Below, in pieces: positions 8,072 through 16,389 of a stretch of DNA of 64,000 nucleotides. Location: assembly GCA_937880095.1 (NCBI GenBank), contig CALFLK010000023.1:62001-126000 (forward strand). Direction: 5' to 3'. The position numbers and the translations under genes were made by a program. How positions within the stretch are numbered: position 1 is the first letter of the stretch; each line of letters opens with the position of its first letter. Source of the stretch: an uncultured Faecalibacterium sp. (GTDB lineage: Bacteria; Bacillota; Clostridia; Oscillospirales; Ruminococcaceae). The notes under the pieces were generated by a model. It was given only the letters and a program-made list of their open reading frames with translations. It had not been told where the DNA came from and searched no databases.

Positions 8072-9126
8072 AAAAGTTGTACCTGAAATACAAGGAACTT
8101 GTGCGTCGGCGTGTGCAGGCAATTCCGCATCGACTGTATGCGTTTGGACTTCTGCTGCTTTGCATGATAGGCACGCAGCTTTGGCTGCACGATGCAATGC
8201 ACATTGTGTATATCACAGATTCTGACGGTGCGTGCAGCCTGATTACCACCGATCAAACGGACCCCAAAGCATTGCTGGCGATGGCAAATGTGAATGTGGA
8301 ACGTTGGGATCGGGTGTCCTATGTGAACTACGCCGACAACCGGTCCAATCTGGATATACAGCGCGCTTTCCCGGTACAGGTGGAAGCAGATGGCGAGTCT
8401 CATACTGCCATGATGATCGAAGGTACGGTCGAGGACGCACTGGCGGATGCGGGTGTGGAATTGAACGAGCATGACTACACAGTCCCCAGCCTGCACGCGC
8501 AGGTAAAAGCAAATGATGTGATTCAGGTCAATCGTGTGACCTATGTGGATACAGTGAAGTACGAGGAAATCCCGTACCAGACGGTGTATTCGTATAGCAG
8601 CGAGTTTTACAAGAAACGAAAGAAAACCATTGTACGTCAGGAAGGACGCAACGGTCAGCTGTCCATCACGCACCGAGAACGCTGGGTGAATGGTGAGCTG
8701 GAATCCAGCCAGGAAATGGGTCGTGAAATCACAAAGCAGCCTTATGACGAAATCATTCGTGCATATAAGCCGGGTGCGCCGGTATCTCCTGTGCTGGGTC
8801 CGGACGGAACGACAGATCCTCCCTCCAGCTATAAAACGGTTTATCAGGGGCGTGCCACCGGATATCATTCGGCATCCGGCGGCAGGGGTGCATCCAGACT
8901 GGGTCTGCGATATGGTACTGTCGCAGTAGACCCCGCCAAAATCCCATATGGCAGTTTATTGTATATTGCCAGCCCGGACGGAAAGTTTGTTTATGGATAT
9001 GCAGTTGCAACCGATACCGGTACTGCTTTGGTAGAAGGCCATGCACTGGTGGACTTGTACTATGAAACCAGCGAGGAAGCCTATCTCAATGGCGTACAGA
9101 ATGTAAATGTGTATGTCGTAAAATAA
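8065..9126 (+). CDS. Membrane-anchored G5/3D-domain cell-wall protein
   Basis: 353 residues. A basic N-terminus is followed by one membrane segment (about 25-45). An extracellular part then holds a DUF348-like region (about 55-100), a second repeat plus G5-like segment (about 115-225, including TYVDTVKYEEIPYQTVYS) and a C-terminal 3D domain (about 262-353). The 3D domain shows ATGYHSASGGRG, GTVAVDP, IPYGSLLYI and the Asp residues of DTGTALVEGHALVDLYY. This is the architecture of YabE/YocH-like autolysins and resuscitation factors, which act as lytic transglycosylases on peptidoglycan. GTG start with GGGGG about 9 nt upstream. Activity is inferred from the fold only. Confidence 0.88.
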   Translation: MLKKLYLKYKELVRRRVQAIPHRLYAFGLLLLCMIGTQLWLHDAMHIVYITDSDGACSLITTDQTDPKALLAMANVNVERWDRVSYVNYADNRSNLDIQRAFPVQVEADGESHTAMMIEGTVEDALADAGVELNEHDYTVPSLHAQVKANDVIQVNRVTYVDTVKYEEIPYQTVYSYSSEFYKKRKKTIVRQEGRNGQLSITHRERWVNGELESSQEMGREITKQPYDEIIRAYKPGAPVSPVLGPDGTTDPPSSYKTVYQGRATGYHSASGGRGASRLGLRYGTVAVDPAKIPYGSLLYIASPDGKFVYGYAVATDTGTALVEGHALVDLYYETSEEAYLNGVQNVNVYVVK

Positions 9127-9156
9127 AAAATATTGCTGTAAAAGATAAGAATTCGT

Positions 9157-9197
9157 AAAAGCCTCATTTTCTGACAAAGAAAATGAGGCTTTTGTGT
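9157..9197 (+). terminator. Terminator of the 3D-domain gene
   Basis: 16-bp stem AAAAGCCTCATTTTCT (9157-9172) with 9178-9193, followed by TTTG. Confidence 0.9.
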
Positions 9198-9289
9198 TAT
9201 ATTGTGAGAAAGATCGCAAGACTTTGTATACATTTTACAAAAGTCGAAAAAAGTCATAAGAATATATAGAATCTTTTGACGGAAATGCC

Positions 9290-9318
9290 TTGAAAACTGA
9301 GAGGAAACTATTTAATAT
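9290..9318 (+). promoter_or_regulatory. Candidate promoter of the glycogen operon
   Basis: TTGAAA (9290-9295), 17 bp, TAATAT (9313-9318), about 58 nt before glgB. The rest of the AT-rich gap 9198-9289 shows nothing else I can name. Confidence 0.5.
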
Positions 9319-9376
9319 ATAAAGTAAGCAATAAGCAGTTGTGCTGCAGATGCAGCGGCACGAGGGAGGAAGGCTT

Positions 9377-11455
9377 ATGTTACAAACCAAGGATCAAGAA
9401 TACGAAGTCCCGGTATACCTGTTCCGGCAGGGTACCAACTATTCGGCACAGAAGTATTTTGGCGCACATTTGATGGAGTGCAATGGGAAGGACGGCGTTA
9501 TGTTCCGTGTATGGGCACCCCATGCACAAGCCGTCAGTGTCGTTGGAGATTTCAACGACTGGATTCCTGGCAGTCATCCCATGACCAAGGTGGATGGAGA
9601 ATCCGTATGGGAAGTTTTTATCCCCGGTGTGAAGCAGTATGATGTTTACAAGTACTGCATCACCACGGCAGCGGATCAGCTGTTGTTTAAGGCTGACCCG
9701 TTTGCATTCCATACAGAGACCCGCCCCTCTAACGCAAGCAAAGTCTTTGATGTTGAAGGTTACCCCTGGCAGGATGACACTTGGGTGCGGGAGCAAAAGA
9801 AAATCGATCCTATCCACAACGCCATGAACATCTATGAGATGCACATGGGCGCATGGAAAATGAAAGATGGTGATATTCCGTACAACTATGCGGAGTTGGC
9901 GGATGAACTTGCACCGTACTTGCAGAAGATGGGTTACACTCATGTAGAACTGATGCCCATTACGGAATATCCGTTTGACGGCAGCTGGGGCTATCAGGTA
10001 ACCGGATATTTTGCACCTACCAGCCGATACGGCACGCCGTATGACTTTATGAGCTTTGTGAACAAGATGCACAAGGCAGGCATTGGTGTCATTCTGGACT
10101 GGGTGCCGGCACACTTCCCCAAGGATGGTTATGGTTTGTATATGTTTGACGGCGAACCTTGCTATGAGGACCCGAACCCTAAGCGCGGTGAGCATAAGGG
10201 CTGGGGTACCGTCGTATTTGACTACGGCAAACCGGAAGTGCAGTCGTTCCTGATTTCCAGCGCGATGTTCTGGCTGGAGCAGTACCATGTGGATGGCTTG
10301 CGTGTAGACGCTGTGGCATCCATGCTGTATCTGGATTACGACCGCAAGGATGGTGAATGGGAAGCAAACTGCTTTGGTGAAAACAAGAATCTGGAAGCAA
10401 TTTCTTTCCTGCATAAACTGAACAGCACTGTGCTGGGCAAGCACAGTCACAAATACATGATTGCCGAAGAATCCACCGCATGGCCGATGGTAACAAAACC
10501 TGTGGATCAGGGCGGTTTGGGCTTTAACTTCAAGTGGAACATGGGCTGGATGAATGATATGCTCAGCTACATGAGCACCGATCCGCTGTTCCGCAAGGGC
10601 AATCACAATAAGGTCACCTTTAGTATGTTCTACGCATTCAGCGAGAACTTTGTTCTGCCCATCAGCCATGACGAAGTAGTACATGGCAAGTGCAGCCTGA
10701 TCAATAAGATGCCCGGCGACTATGATTCCAAGTTTGCCGATCTGCGTGCCTTCTATGGTTACATGATGGCGCATCCCGGCAAGAAGCTGCTGTTCATGGG
10801 TCAGGAATTTGCCCAGTTCGTGGAATTCAATGAGGAAAAACCGCTGGATTGGATGCTGCTGCAATACGACAAGCATCGTCAAATGCAGGACTATGTGGCA
10901 GATTTGAACCATCTGTACAAAGAAACCCCTGCGATGTGGCAGATCGACGACAGCTGGGATGGATTCCAGTGGATCGTTGCGGATGATGCAGACCAGAGCG
11001 TGGTTGCGTTCCTGCGCCGGGATCAGGCAGGCAAACAGGTGCTGGTAGTCTGCAACTTCAACCCGGTAGAACGCAAGGATTATACCTTGGGAGTTCCCGC
11101 ATCCGGCACCTATAAAGAGATTTTCAGTTCGGACGATGTCCGTTACGGCGGAACCGGGGCACAGAACCCGGCAAAGCGCAGTAAAAAGAAACCCATGCAT
11201 GGGTTTGATTATTCCGTTTCCATTGATTTGCCGGCATCGAGCACCGTGTATTTCTCGGTCCCGACACCGCGCAAGAAGAAGTTAAGTACAGAGCAGAAGG
11301 CGGAGAAGCCGACCGCAAAAAAGCCGGCAGCAAAGAAATCCACCAAGACGCCCAAGACTGTGGAAAAAAACAAAGCTACAAAGACAGCCGAAAAGACCGT
11401 AAAGGTCAAAAAGACGGCAGCCAAACCCAAAGCGGCACGCAAAACCGCAAAATAA
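9377..11455 (+). CDS. glgB: 1,4-alpha-glucan branching enzyme with a Lys/Ala-rich C-terminal tail
   Basis: GH13 enzyme that forms alpha-1,6 branches in glycogen. The 692-residue protein has an N-terminal CBM48 (FRVWAPHAQAVSVVGDFNDW, about 40-60), then the GH13 barrel with the nucleophile Asp in LRVDAV (about 310), the acid Glu in MIAEEST (about 364), ISHDEVVHGK, and a C-terminal beta domain. The ATG at 9377 follows GGGAGGA. Residues from about 632 on are a low-complexity Lys/Ala/Thr/Pro tail resembling histone H1, which is not part of the usual enzyme. First gene of the glg operon. Confidence 0.95.
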   Translation: MLQTKDQEYEVPVYLFRQGTNYSAQKYFGAHLMECNGKDGVMFRVWAPHAQAVSVVGDFNDWIPGSHPMTKVDGESVWEVFIPGVKQYDVYKYCITTAADQLLFKADPFAFHTETRPSNASKVFDVEGYPWQDDTWVREQKKIDPIHNAMNIYEMHMGAWKMKDGDIPYNYAELADELAPYLQKMGYTHVELMPITEYPFDGSWGYQVTGYFAPTSRYGTPYDFMSFVNKMHKAGIGVILDWVPAHFPKDGYGLYMFDGEPCYEDPNPKRGEHKGWGTVVFDYGKPEVQSFLISSAMFWLEQYHVDGLRVDAVASMLYLDYDRKDGEWEANCFGENKNLEAISFLHKLNSTVLGKHSHKYMIAEESTAWPMVTKPVDQGGLGFNFKWNMGWMNDMLSYMSTDPLFRKGNHNKVTFSMFYAFSENFVLPISHDEVVHGKCSLINKMPGDYDSKFADLRAFYGYMMAHPGKKLLFMGQEFAQFVEFNEEKPLDWMLLQYDKHRQMQDYVADLNHLYKETPAMWQIDDSWDGFQWIVADDADQSVVAFLRRDQAGKQVLVVCNFNPVERKDYTLGVPASGTYKEIFSSDDVRYGGTGAQNPAKRSKKKPMHGFDYSVSIDLPASSTVYFSVPTPRKKKLSTEQKAEKPTAKKPAAKKSTKTPKTVEKNKATKTAEKTVKVKKTAAKPKAARKTAK

Positions 11456-11467
11456 CATCGGTTCACA

Positions 11468-11515
11468 TTCTATAGGAACAAAATATAGAAGGTAGATATA
11501 GCCCTGATAAGGGCT
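11468..11515 (+). other. Two small hairpins between glgB and glgC
   Basis: TTCTATA (11468-11474) pairs with TATAGAA (11484-11490), and AGCCCT-GATA-AGGGCT spans 11500-11515. Neither has a T run, so mRNA stabilisation or processing is more likely than termination. Confidence 0.4.
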
Positions 11516-11532
11516 AAAAAGGGGAGACAACT

Positions 11533-12726
11533 ATGGCAAAAGAAATCGTAGCAATGATCCTTGCAGGCGGACGTGGATCTCGTCTGTATGCGCTGACCCA
11601 GAAAACAGCGAAACCCGCTGTTTCCTTTGGCGGAAAGTACAGCATTGTAGACTTTCCGCTGTCCAACTGTGTGAACTCCAATATCGACACCGTCGGTATT
11701 GCAACGCAGTATCAGCCGCAGAAGTTGAATGAATATATCGGCAATGGTCAGCCGTGGGATTTGGACCGCCTGTATGGCGGTGTACATACGCTGCCGCCTT
11801 ACGAGCAGGCAGACGGTTCTGACTGGTACAAGGGCACCGCAAATGCTATTTACCAGAACATCAGCTTTATTGATGCATATGATCCCAAGTATGTGATCAT
11901 CCTGTCCGGTGACCAGATCTGCAAGCAGGACTACGCAGACTTCCTGCGTTTCCACAAAGAGAAGAACGCAGAGTTCTCCGTTGCCGTTATGGAAGTTCCT
12001 TGGGAGGATGCTTCCCGCTTCGGTCTGATGGTTGCAGACGAGGATGACAAGATTACCGAGTTCCAGGAAAAGCCCCCGGTACCCAAGAGCAATCTGGCTT
12101 CCATGGGTATCTACATCTTTAACTGGGATGTGCTGAAGAAGTATCTGGAAGAGGACGAGGCAGACCCCAACTCCTCCAATGACTTTGGCAACAATGTGAT
12201 TCCCGCACTGCTGCGTGACGGCCGCAGAATGTATGCTTACCACTTCTCCGGTTACTGGCGTGACGTGGGTACCATCGACAGCCTGTGGGCAGCAAACATG
12301 GAAGTTCTGGATCCGGAAAATTCCGGCATCGACCTGTTCGATGAAAGCTGGAAGATTTACAGCCGCAACCCGGTTCTGCCCTGCCAGAAGATTGGTCCGC
12401 GCGCATTGGTCAGCGATTCGATGATTACCGAAGGCTGCAAGATTCATGGTATTGTAAAGCACTCTGTACTGTCTGCCGGTGTTGTGGTAGAAGAGGGTGC
12501 TACCGTTGAGGATGCTGTTATCATGCAGGATACGGTGATTAAGGCGGGCGCTGTAGTACGCCGTGCAATCATTGCCGATAAGTGTGTGGTTGGTGCAGGT
12601 GCAGTGGTTGGCGGCGATGGTGCGATTGCCCATACTGCCTCCTCGATTACCATCGGAGCCGGCGCAGTCATCAAGCCGGGTGCCAAAGTTTATGAGTCTG
12701 TCAAGGAGGGTGAAGAAGTATGCTGA
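11533..12726 (+). CDS. glgC: Glucose-1-phosphate adenylyltransferase, catalytic subunit GlgC
   Basis: Makes ADP-glucose from ATP and glucose-1-phosphate, the committed step of glycogen synthesis. 397 residues: the nucleotide-binding loop LAGGRGSRL near residues 11-19, KPAVSFGGKYSIVDFPLSN, the substrate region EKPPVPKSN, and a C-terminal left-handed beta helix of hexapeptide repeats (GVVVEEGATVEDAVIMQDT and following). The 3' end contains the ribosome site of glgD and overlaps it by 7 nt, which points to coupled translation of the two subunits. Confidence 0.96.
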   Translation: MAKEIVAMILAGGRGSRLYALTQKTAKPAVSFGGKYSIVDFPLSNCVNSNIDTVGIATQYQPQKLNEYIGNGQPWDLDRLYGGVHTLPPYEQADGSDWYKGTANAIYQNISFIDAYDPKYVIILSGDQICKQDYADFLRFHKEKNAEFSVAVMEVPWEDASRFGLMVADEDDKITEFQEKPPVPKSNLASMGIYIFNWDVLKKYLEEDEADPNSSNDFGNNVIPALLRDGRRMYAYHFSGYWRDVGTIDSLWAANMEVLDPENSGIDLFDESWKIYSRNPVLPCQKIGPRALVSDSMITEGCKIHGIVKHSVLSAGVVVEEGATVEDAVIMQDTVIKAGAVVRRAIIADKCVVGAGAVVGGDGAIAHTASSITIGAGAVIKPGAKVYESVKEGEEVC

Positions 12727-13847
12727 GTCAGAACACCAATGCGTTGGGTATTCTTTTCCCCAACAATTACGATAACACCATTCCCGAAATGGTCACCGAC
12801 CGTGCCATGGCTTCCATCCCCTTTGGCGGCCGTTACCGCATGATCGACTTTGCCCTGTCCAGCATGACCAACAGCGGCATCAATAATGTTTCGGTCATCG
12901 TCCGCAAGAACTATCACTCCCTGATGGACCATCTGGGTGCAGGCCGTGAGTGGGATTTGGCACGTCGCCGTGGCGGTCTGAACATTTGGCCTCCCTTTGC
13001 AGATAAGAGCATCAAGCTGTACAACAGCCGTGTAGAAGCTATCGTTTCCATCATTCACTTCCTGGAGTATCAGAAGGAAAGCTATGTGGTCCTGAGCGAT
13101 ACCAACCTGGCTGTGAACGTGGATTACAAGGAAATTCTGGCAGAGCACCAGAAGTCCGGTGCAGATATTACCATGCTGTACTACAAGACCGAGATTCCTT
13201 CCGGCCGCCGCAATGATAACTGCACGGTGTCGATGGATGAGAACGGTCGTGTAAACCAGTTCTATTTCAATGATTACCGTCCGGGCATCCAGAACCTGAA
13301 CATGAATATCTATGTGATGGAGCGCACCACCCTGATTCGTCTGATTAAGGACGCTGCCAGCCGTGGTCTGATCAACTTTGAGCGCGAAGTGCTGGGTATG
13401 CATGTGAACGAGCTGGATATCCGCGCACTGGAGTTCAAGGGCTATGTGGCACACATCTGCAACATGAAGAGCTACTTCGATGAGAACATGAAGCTCATCG
13501 AAGAGAAGAATCTGGATGCGCTGTTCACCAAGAACAACCCCATCTATACCAAACTGCGTGATGATAACCCCACCCGTTATTTGCCCGGTTCCAAGGTAGT
13601 CAATTCGCTGGTTGCAGATGGCTGCCGCATTGAGGGTACCGTTGAAAACTGCGTGTTGTTCCGCGGCGTTGTCGTCGAAAAGGGCGCAGTGGTTAAGAAT
13701 TGTGTTTTGATGCAGGATACCGTCGTTCAGGCGGACGCAAACCTGTCCTGTGTTGTAACGGATAAAAATGTTACAGTGACCGCCAACAAGAGCCTGTCCG
13801 GTACGGACAGCTACCCGGTCTATGTAGCTAAGAGACATGTGGTCTAA
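12720..13847 (+). CDS. glgD: Glucose-1-phosphate adenylyltransferase subunit GlgD
   Basis: Paralogue of GlgC (375 residues) that lacks the GGRGxRL phosphate loop: the N-terminus reads GILFPNNYDNTIPEMVTDRAMASIPFGG in short segments where GlgC has its active-site loop. In Bacillus-type Firmicutes GlgD forms a heterotetramer with GlgC and raises its activity, so a structural or regulatory role is inferred. PFGGRYRMIDFALSSM and the C-terminal hexapeptide helix are kept. ATG overlaps the last codons of glgC; AAGGAGGG lies inside glgC. Confidence 0.95.
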   Translation: MLSQNTNALGILFPNNYDNTIPEMVTDRAMASIPFGGRYRMIDFALSSMTNSGINNVSVIVRKNYHSLMDHLGAGREWDLARRRGGLNIWPPFADKSIKLYNSRVEAIVSIIHFLEYQKESYVVLSDTNLAVNVDYKEILAEHQKSGADITMLYYKTEIPSGRRNDNCTVSMDENGRVNQFYFNDYRPGIQNLNMNIYVMERTTLIRLIKDAASRGLINFEREVLGMHVNELDIRALEFKGYVAHICNMKSYFDENMKLIEEKNLDALFTKNNPIYTKLRDDNPTRYLPGSKVVNSLVADGCRIEGTVENCVLFRGVVVEKGAVVKNCVLMQDTVVQADANLSCVVTDKNVTVTANKSLSGTDSYPVYVAKRHVV

Positions 13848-13883
13848 CTGGATTTGTGCAAAAGGGCGCCACCTCCCCGGCGG

Positions 13884-13976
13884 CCGTTTTACCTCTGACA
13901 CGGTATACCGTTTTGGGTATGCCGTGTCGTTGAGGTAAATCTTTTGCGAAGACCCAGCACCCTGTAAAACGGAGGA
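13884..13976 (+). promoter_or_regulatory. Nested inverted repeats covering the glgA ribosome site
   Basis: The 135-nt gap between glgD and glgA contains a long imperfect hairpin, TACCTC-t-GACACGG at 13890-13902 with its partner ending GAGGTA at 13936. An outer repeat CCGTTTTAC (13884-13892) is complementary to GTAAAACGG (13964-13972), whose last two bases begin the glgA ribosome site GGAGGA (13971-13976). The two pairings compete for 13890-13892. Confidence 0.5.
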
Positions 13977-13982
13977 ATGTTT

Positions 13983-15413
13983 ATGAATATTCTATATGCC
14001 GCTTCGGAAGCAAACCCGTTTGCAAAATCCGGTGGACTGGCTGACGTTGCGGGCTCTCTGCCTAAAGCATTGGTCAAAGATGGCGTGGACTGCCGCGTGG
14101 TAATGCCGCTGTACGGCGATTTGAAGATGCGCGACAAGCTGACCTATGTCACTAACTTCTCGGTGCCGGTGGGCTGGCGCAGCCAGTACTGCGGCTTGTT
14201 TACCGCTGAAGTGGATGGCGTCACCTACTACTTCCTGGATAACGAGTATTACTTCAAGCGCAGTGGTCTGTATGGTTTTTATGATGACGGTGAGCGCTTT
14301 GCGTTCTTTAGCCGTGCAGTTCTGGAGATGCTGTTCTATCTGGACTACACCCCCGATATCATCAACTGCAACGACTGGCAGACCGCGTTGACACCGGTTT
14401 ATCTGAACCTGTATTACCGTCATCTGGATAAGTTCAGCCGCATCAAGACGGTATTTACCATTCACAATATCGCATACCAGGGCAAGTATGGTCTGGAGAT
14501 TCTGGAGGATACCTGCGGTATCGGTCGCCGTGACCAGCATATTCTAGAGTACGATGGCTGTGCAAACTTTATGAAGGGCGCAATCGAGTGTGCCGATAAG
14601 GTCACTACCGTCAGCCCCACCTATGCAGGCGAAATTCTGGACCCCTGGTTCAGCTATGGTCTGGATCGGTTGCTGCGTGAAAAGCAGTATAAGCTGTGCG
14701 GTATCCTGAACGGTATCGACATGGAGCGCAACGATCCCGAAACCGACCCGGCTCTGGTGGCACATTACAATGTCAAGAACTTCGACAAGAAGGACAGCGG
14801 CAAGGTAAAGTGCAAGCAGGCACTGCAGGAGCACTTCGGCTTGCAGCAGGATGGCAGCCCGGTATTTGCTGTGGTCAGCCGTCTGGTTGGTATGAAGGGT
14901 CTGGACCTGCTGCAGAGCATCTCTGACAAGCTGGTCTGCGACGAAGGCGTCGAGCTGGTGGTTCTGGGTACTGGCGAGTACGGCTATGAGAATTTCTTCT
15001 CTGAGCTGGCTGCACGTCATCCCGGTCGTGTCGGCGTACATATTGGCTTTGACCCTAAGCTGGCACAGCAGATTTACGCTGGTGCAGATGTGTTCATCAT
15101 GCCCAGTAAGAGCGAGCCCTGCGGTCTGGCACAGATGGTGGCTTGCCGCTATGGTACTGCACCCATTGTGCGTGAAACCGGCGGTCTGCGGGATTCCATT
15201 CAGGATTGCACCGCAGGTAAGGGAAATGGCTTTACCTTTGCTGAGTACTCTGCTCATGCACTGTACAACGCTTGCTGGCGTGCAAAGGAACTGTACTGGA
15301 AGAAGGATGATTGGAAGCATCTGGTTCAGTATGCTATGAGCTGTGATTTCAGCTGGGACATCTCTGCCAAGAGCTACGAGGGCCTGTATAACGAAACCGT
15401 AAACCTGTGGTAA
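13983..15413 (+). CDS. glgA: Glycogen synthase (ADP-glucose)
   Basis: GT5 retaining glycosyltransferase that extends alpha-1,4-glucan from ADP-glucose. The 476-residue protein has the ADP-glucose loop AKSGGLADVAGSLP near residues 16-29, FTIHNIAYQG, the NGID loop, and the C-terminal SKSEPCGLAQMVACRYG (E-x7-E type motif). Start set at 13983 because GGAGGA at 13971-13976 is 6-7 nt upstream; an ATG at 13977 directly abuts the site. Completes the branching enzyme, ADP-glucose supply and elongation set. Confidence 0.96.
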   Translation: MNILYAASEANPFAKSGGLADVAGSLPKALVKDGVDCRVVMPLYGDLKMRDKLTYVTNFSVPVGWRSQYCGLFTAEVDGVTYYFLDNEYYFKRSGLYGFYDDGERFAFFSRAVLEMLFYLDYTPDIINCNDWQTALTPVYLNLYYRHLDKFSRIKTVFTIHNIAYQGKYGLEILEDTCGIGRRDQHILEYDGCANFMKGAIECADKVTTVSPTYAGEILDPWFSYGLDRLLREKQYKLCGILNGIDMERNDPETDPALVAHYNVKNFDKKDSGKVKCKQALQEHFGLQQDGSPVFAVVSRLVGMKGLDLLQSISDKLVCDEGVELVVLGTGEYGYENFFSELAARHPGRVGVHIGFDPKLAQQIYAGADVFIMPSKSEPCGLAQMVACRYGTAPIVRETGGLRDSIQDCTAGKGNGFTFAEYSAHALYNACWRAKELYWKKDDWKHLVQYAMSCDFSWDISAKSYEGLYNETVNLW

Positions 15414-15441
15414 TTCTGCAGCTGCGGTTCTGAAACCAAAT

Positions 15442-15480
15442 AAAATCCCCGGCACCTGTAAATGGTGCCGGGGATTTTTC
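15442..15480. terminator. Bidirectional terminator after glgA
   Basis: 15-bp stem AAAATCCCCGGCACC (15442-15456) with 15464-15478; T and A tracts on both sides serve glgA and the convergent gene at 15483. Confidence 0.92.
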
Positions 15481-15482
15481 AT

Positions 15483-16103
15483 TCAAATCGTTTGCGGTTC
15501 CAGACCGATAAATTCTGCGCTGGTATTGGTATTAAAGAACAAGGTGCATTCCCGTGTGTCAATTTCACCCAAGCTGTAATAGCCTTTACCGGTACTGTTG
15601 ACCTGTTCGTAAGTAACCAACCGATTGTAGCGGTAAGGATGATCTTCTACCATGCGGATGCTTTTCTTGCGAATGGAAATTTCAATATGATACGGGTCCC
15701 ACATCTGTACCCAGCCGTCTGCAGCACCGGTCACCAAGACATAGTGCGGCACACCCAGGCGGCAGCGAATGATGGCGACACCACCATTTTCCAGTGCGCG
15801 CATCAGATGATTGCCTTCTTCAAAACAAATCTCGGACGAAGGCAAGGATTCGCAGCGAATGGGGAAGTTGCAGCTGCGGGAATAATCGTTCAGCCAGGAA
15901 CTCAGAAAACGAATCGCGCAGGCGCTTGTACCGCGTTTGCCCAGACGACCCTGATTATCCACACAATCCAAACTGTATTGGTAAATGGCTTTGATCAGGC
16001 ACGGGGGCAGCAGCTTGCGGTCGAACAAAACATTCAGCGCATTTAGCAGACAAACCGGTCCGCAATCATACTCAGAAATTTGATAACTCAGCGGGATAGG
16101 CAA
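15483..16103 (-). CDS. Papain-like (peptidase C39-type) protein, function unknown
   Basis: 206 residues with the signature of C39-like cysteine peptidases: YDCGPVC near residue 14 (Cys at start of a helix), HYVLVTG (about 121-127, catalytic His) and MWDPY (about 134, Asp). No signal peptide or transmembrane segment is visible and no ABC part is attached, so it is a stand-alone cytosolic protease-fold protein. The start is TTG with AAAGGAGA about 10 nt upstream. Substrate unknown. It is divergent from the peptide ABC transporter, which makes a link to peptide metabolism possible but unproven. Confidence 0.7.
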   Translation of the reverse strand: MPIPLSYQISEYDCGPVCLLNALNVLFDRKLLPPCLIKAIYQYSLDCVDNQGRLGKRGTSACAIRFLSSWLNDYSRSCNFPIRCESLPSSEICFEEGNHLMRALENGGVAIIRCRLGVPHYVLVTGAADGWVQMWDPYHIEISIRKKSIRMVEDHPYRYNRLVTYEQVNSTGKGYYSLGEIDTRECTLFFNTNTSAEFIGLEPQTI

Positions 16104-16159
16104 GGCACCAAGTCTCCTTTGTCGAAAATATGAAAATCATGCGAAAACGCATAAATGAA

Positions 16160-16188
16160 AGTATAAGCAGAGACTACCCTAAAGTCAA
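16160..16188 (-). promoter_or_regulatory. Promoter of the C39-type gene
   Basis: Minus-strand TTGACT (16188..16183), 17 bp, TATACT (16165..16160). The 5' leader carries a small hairpin TGCG-tttt-CGCA (16140-16151). Confidence 0.8.
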
Positions 16189-16255
16189 GAAAATCCAACG
16201 CATTACGTCGAAAAAATTTTTTCTGTCGGAAAAACGCATCACTGGACAAAAAGCA

Positions 16256-16284
16256 TTGACAGGGACGCAGTTTTTTTCTATACT
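16256..16284 (+). promoter_or_regulatory. Promoter of the oligopeptide transporter operon
   Basis: TTGACA (16256-16261), 17 bp, TATACT (16279-16284); near-consensus and about 105 nt before the substrate-binding protein gene. Confidence 0.88.
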
Positions 16285-16389
16285 TACATCGTTTTTAGCA
16301 GGAGTTTACCTGCGGGGGCATTTTGCCGAAAACCTGGGTGAGCAGCGTCTCGCACCCATTTTTGGATTTTGAAAGGAACCACAAAAAGC

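Noticed and set aside
9380..11200. 606-codon open frame on the minus strand opposite glgB
   Set aside because: It mirrors the codon structure of glgB, its translation is rich in His, Cys and Gln with no domain, and it has no ribosome site. The same holds for long antisense frames opposite lepA (3191-4546), the binding-protein gene (16306-18051), GH25 (25826-26797) and rimO (61754-63181).
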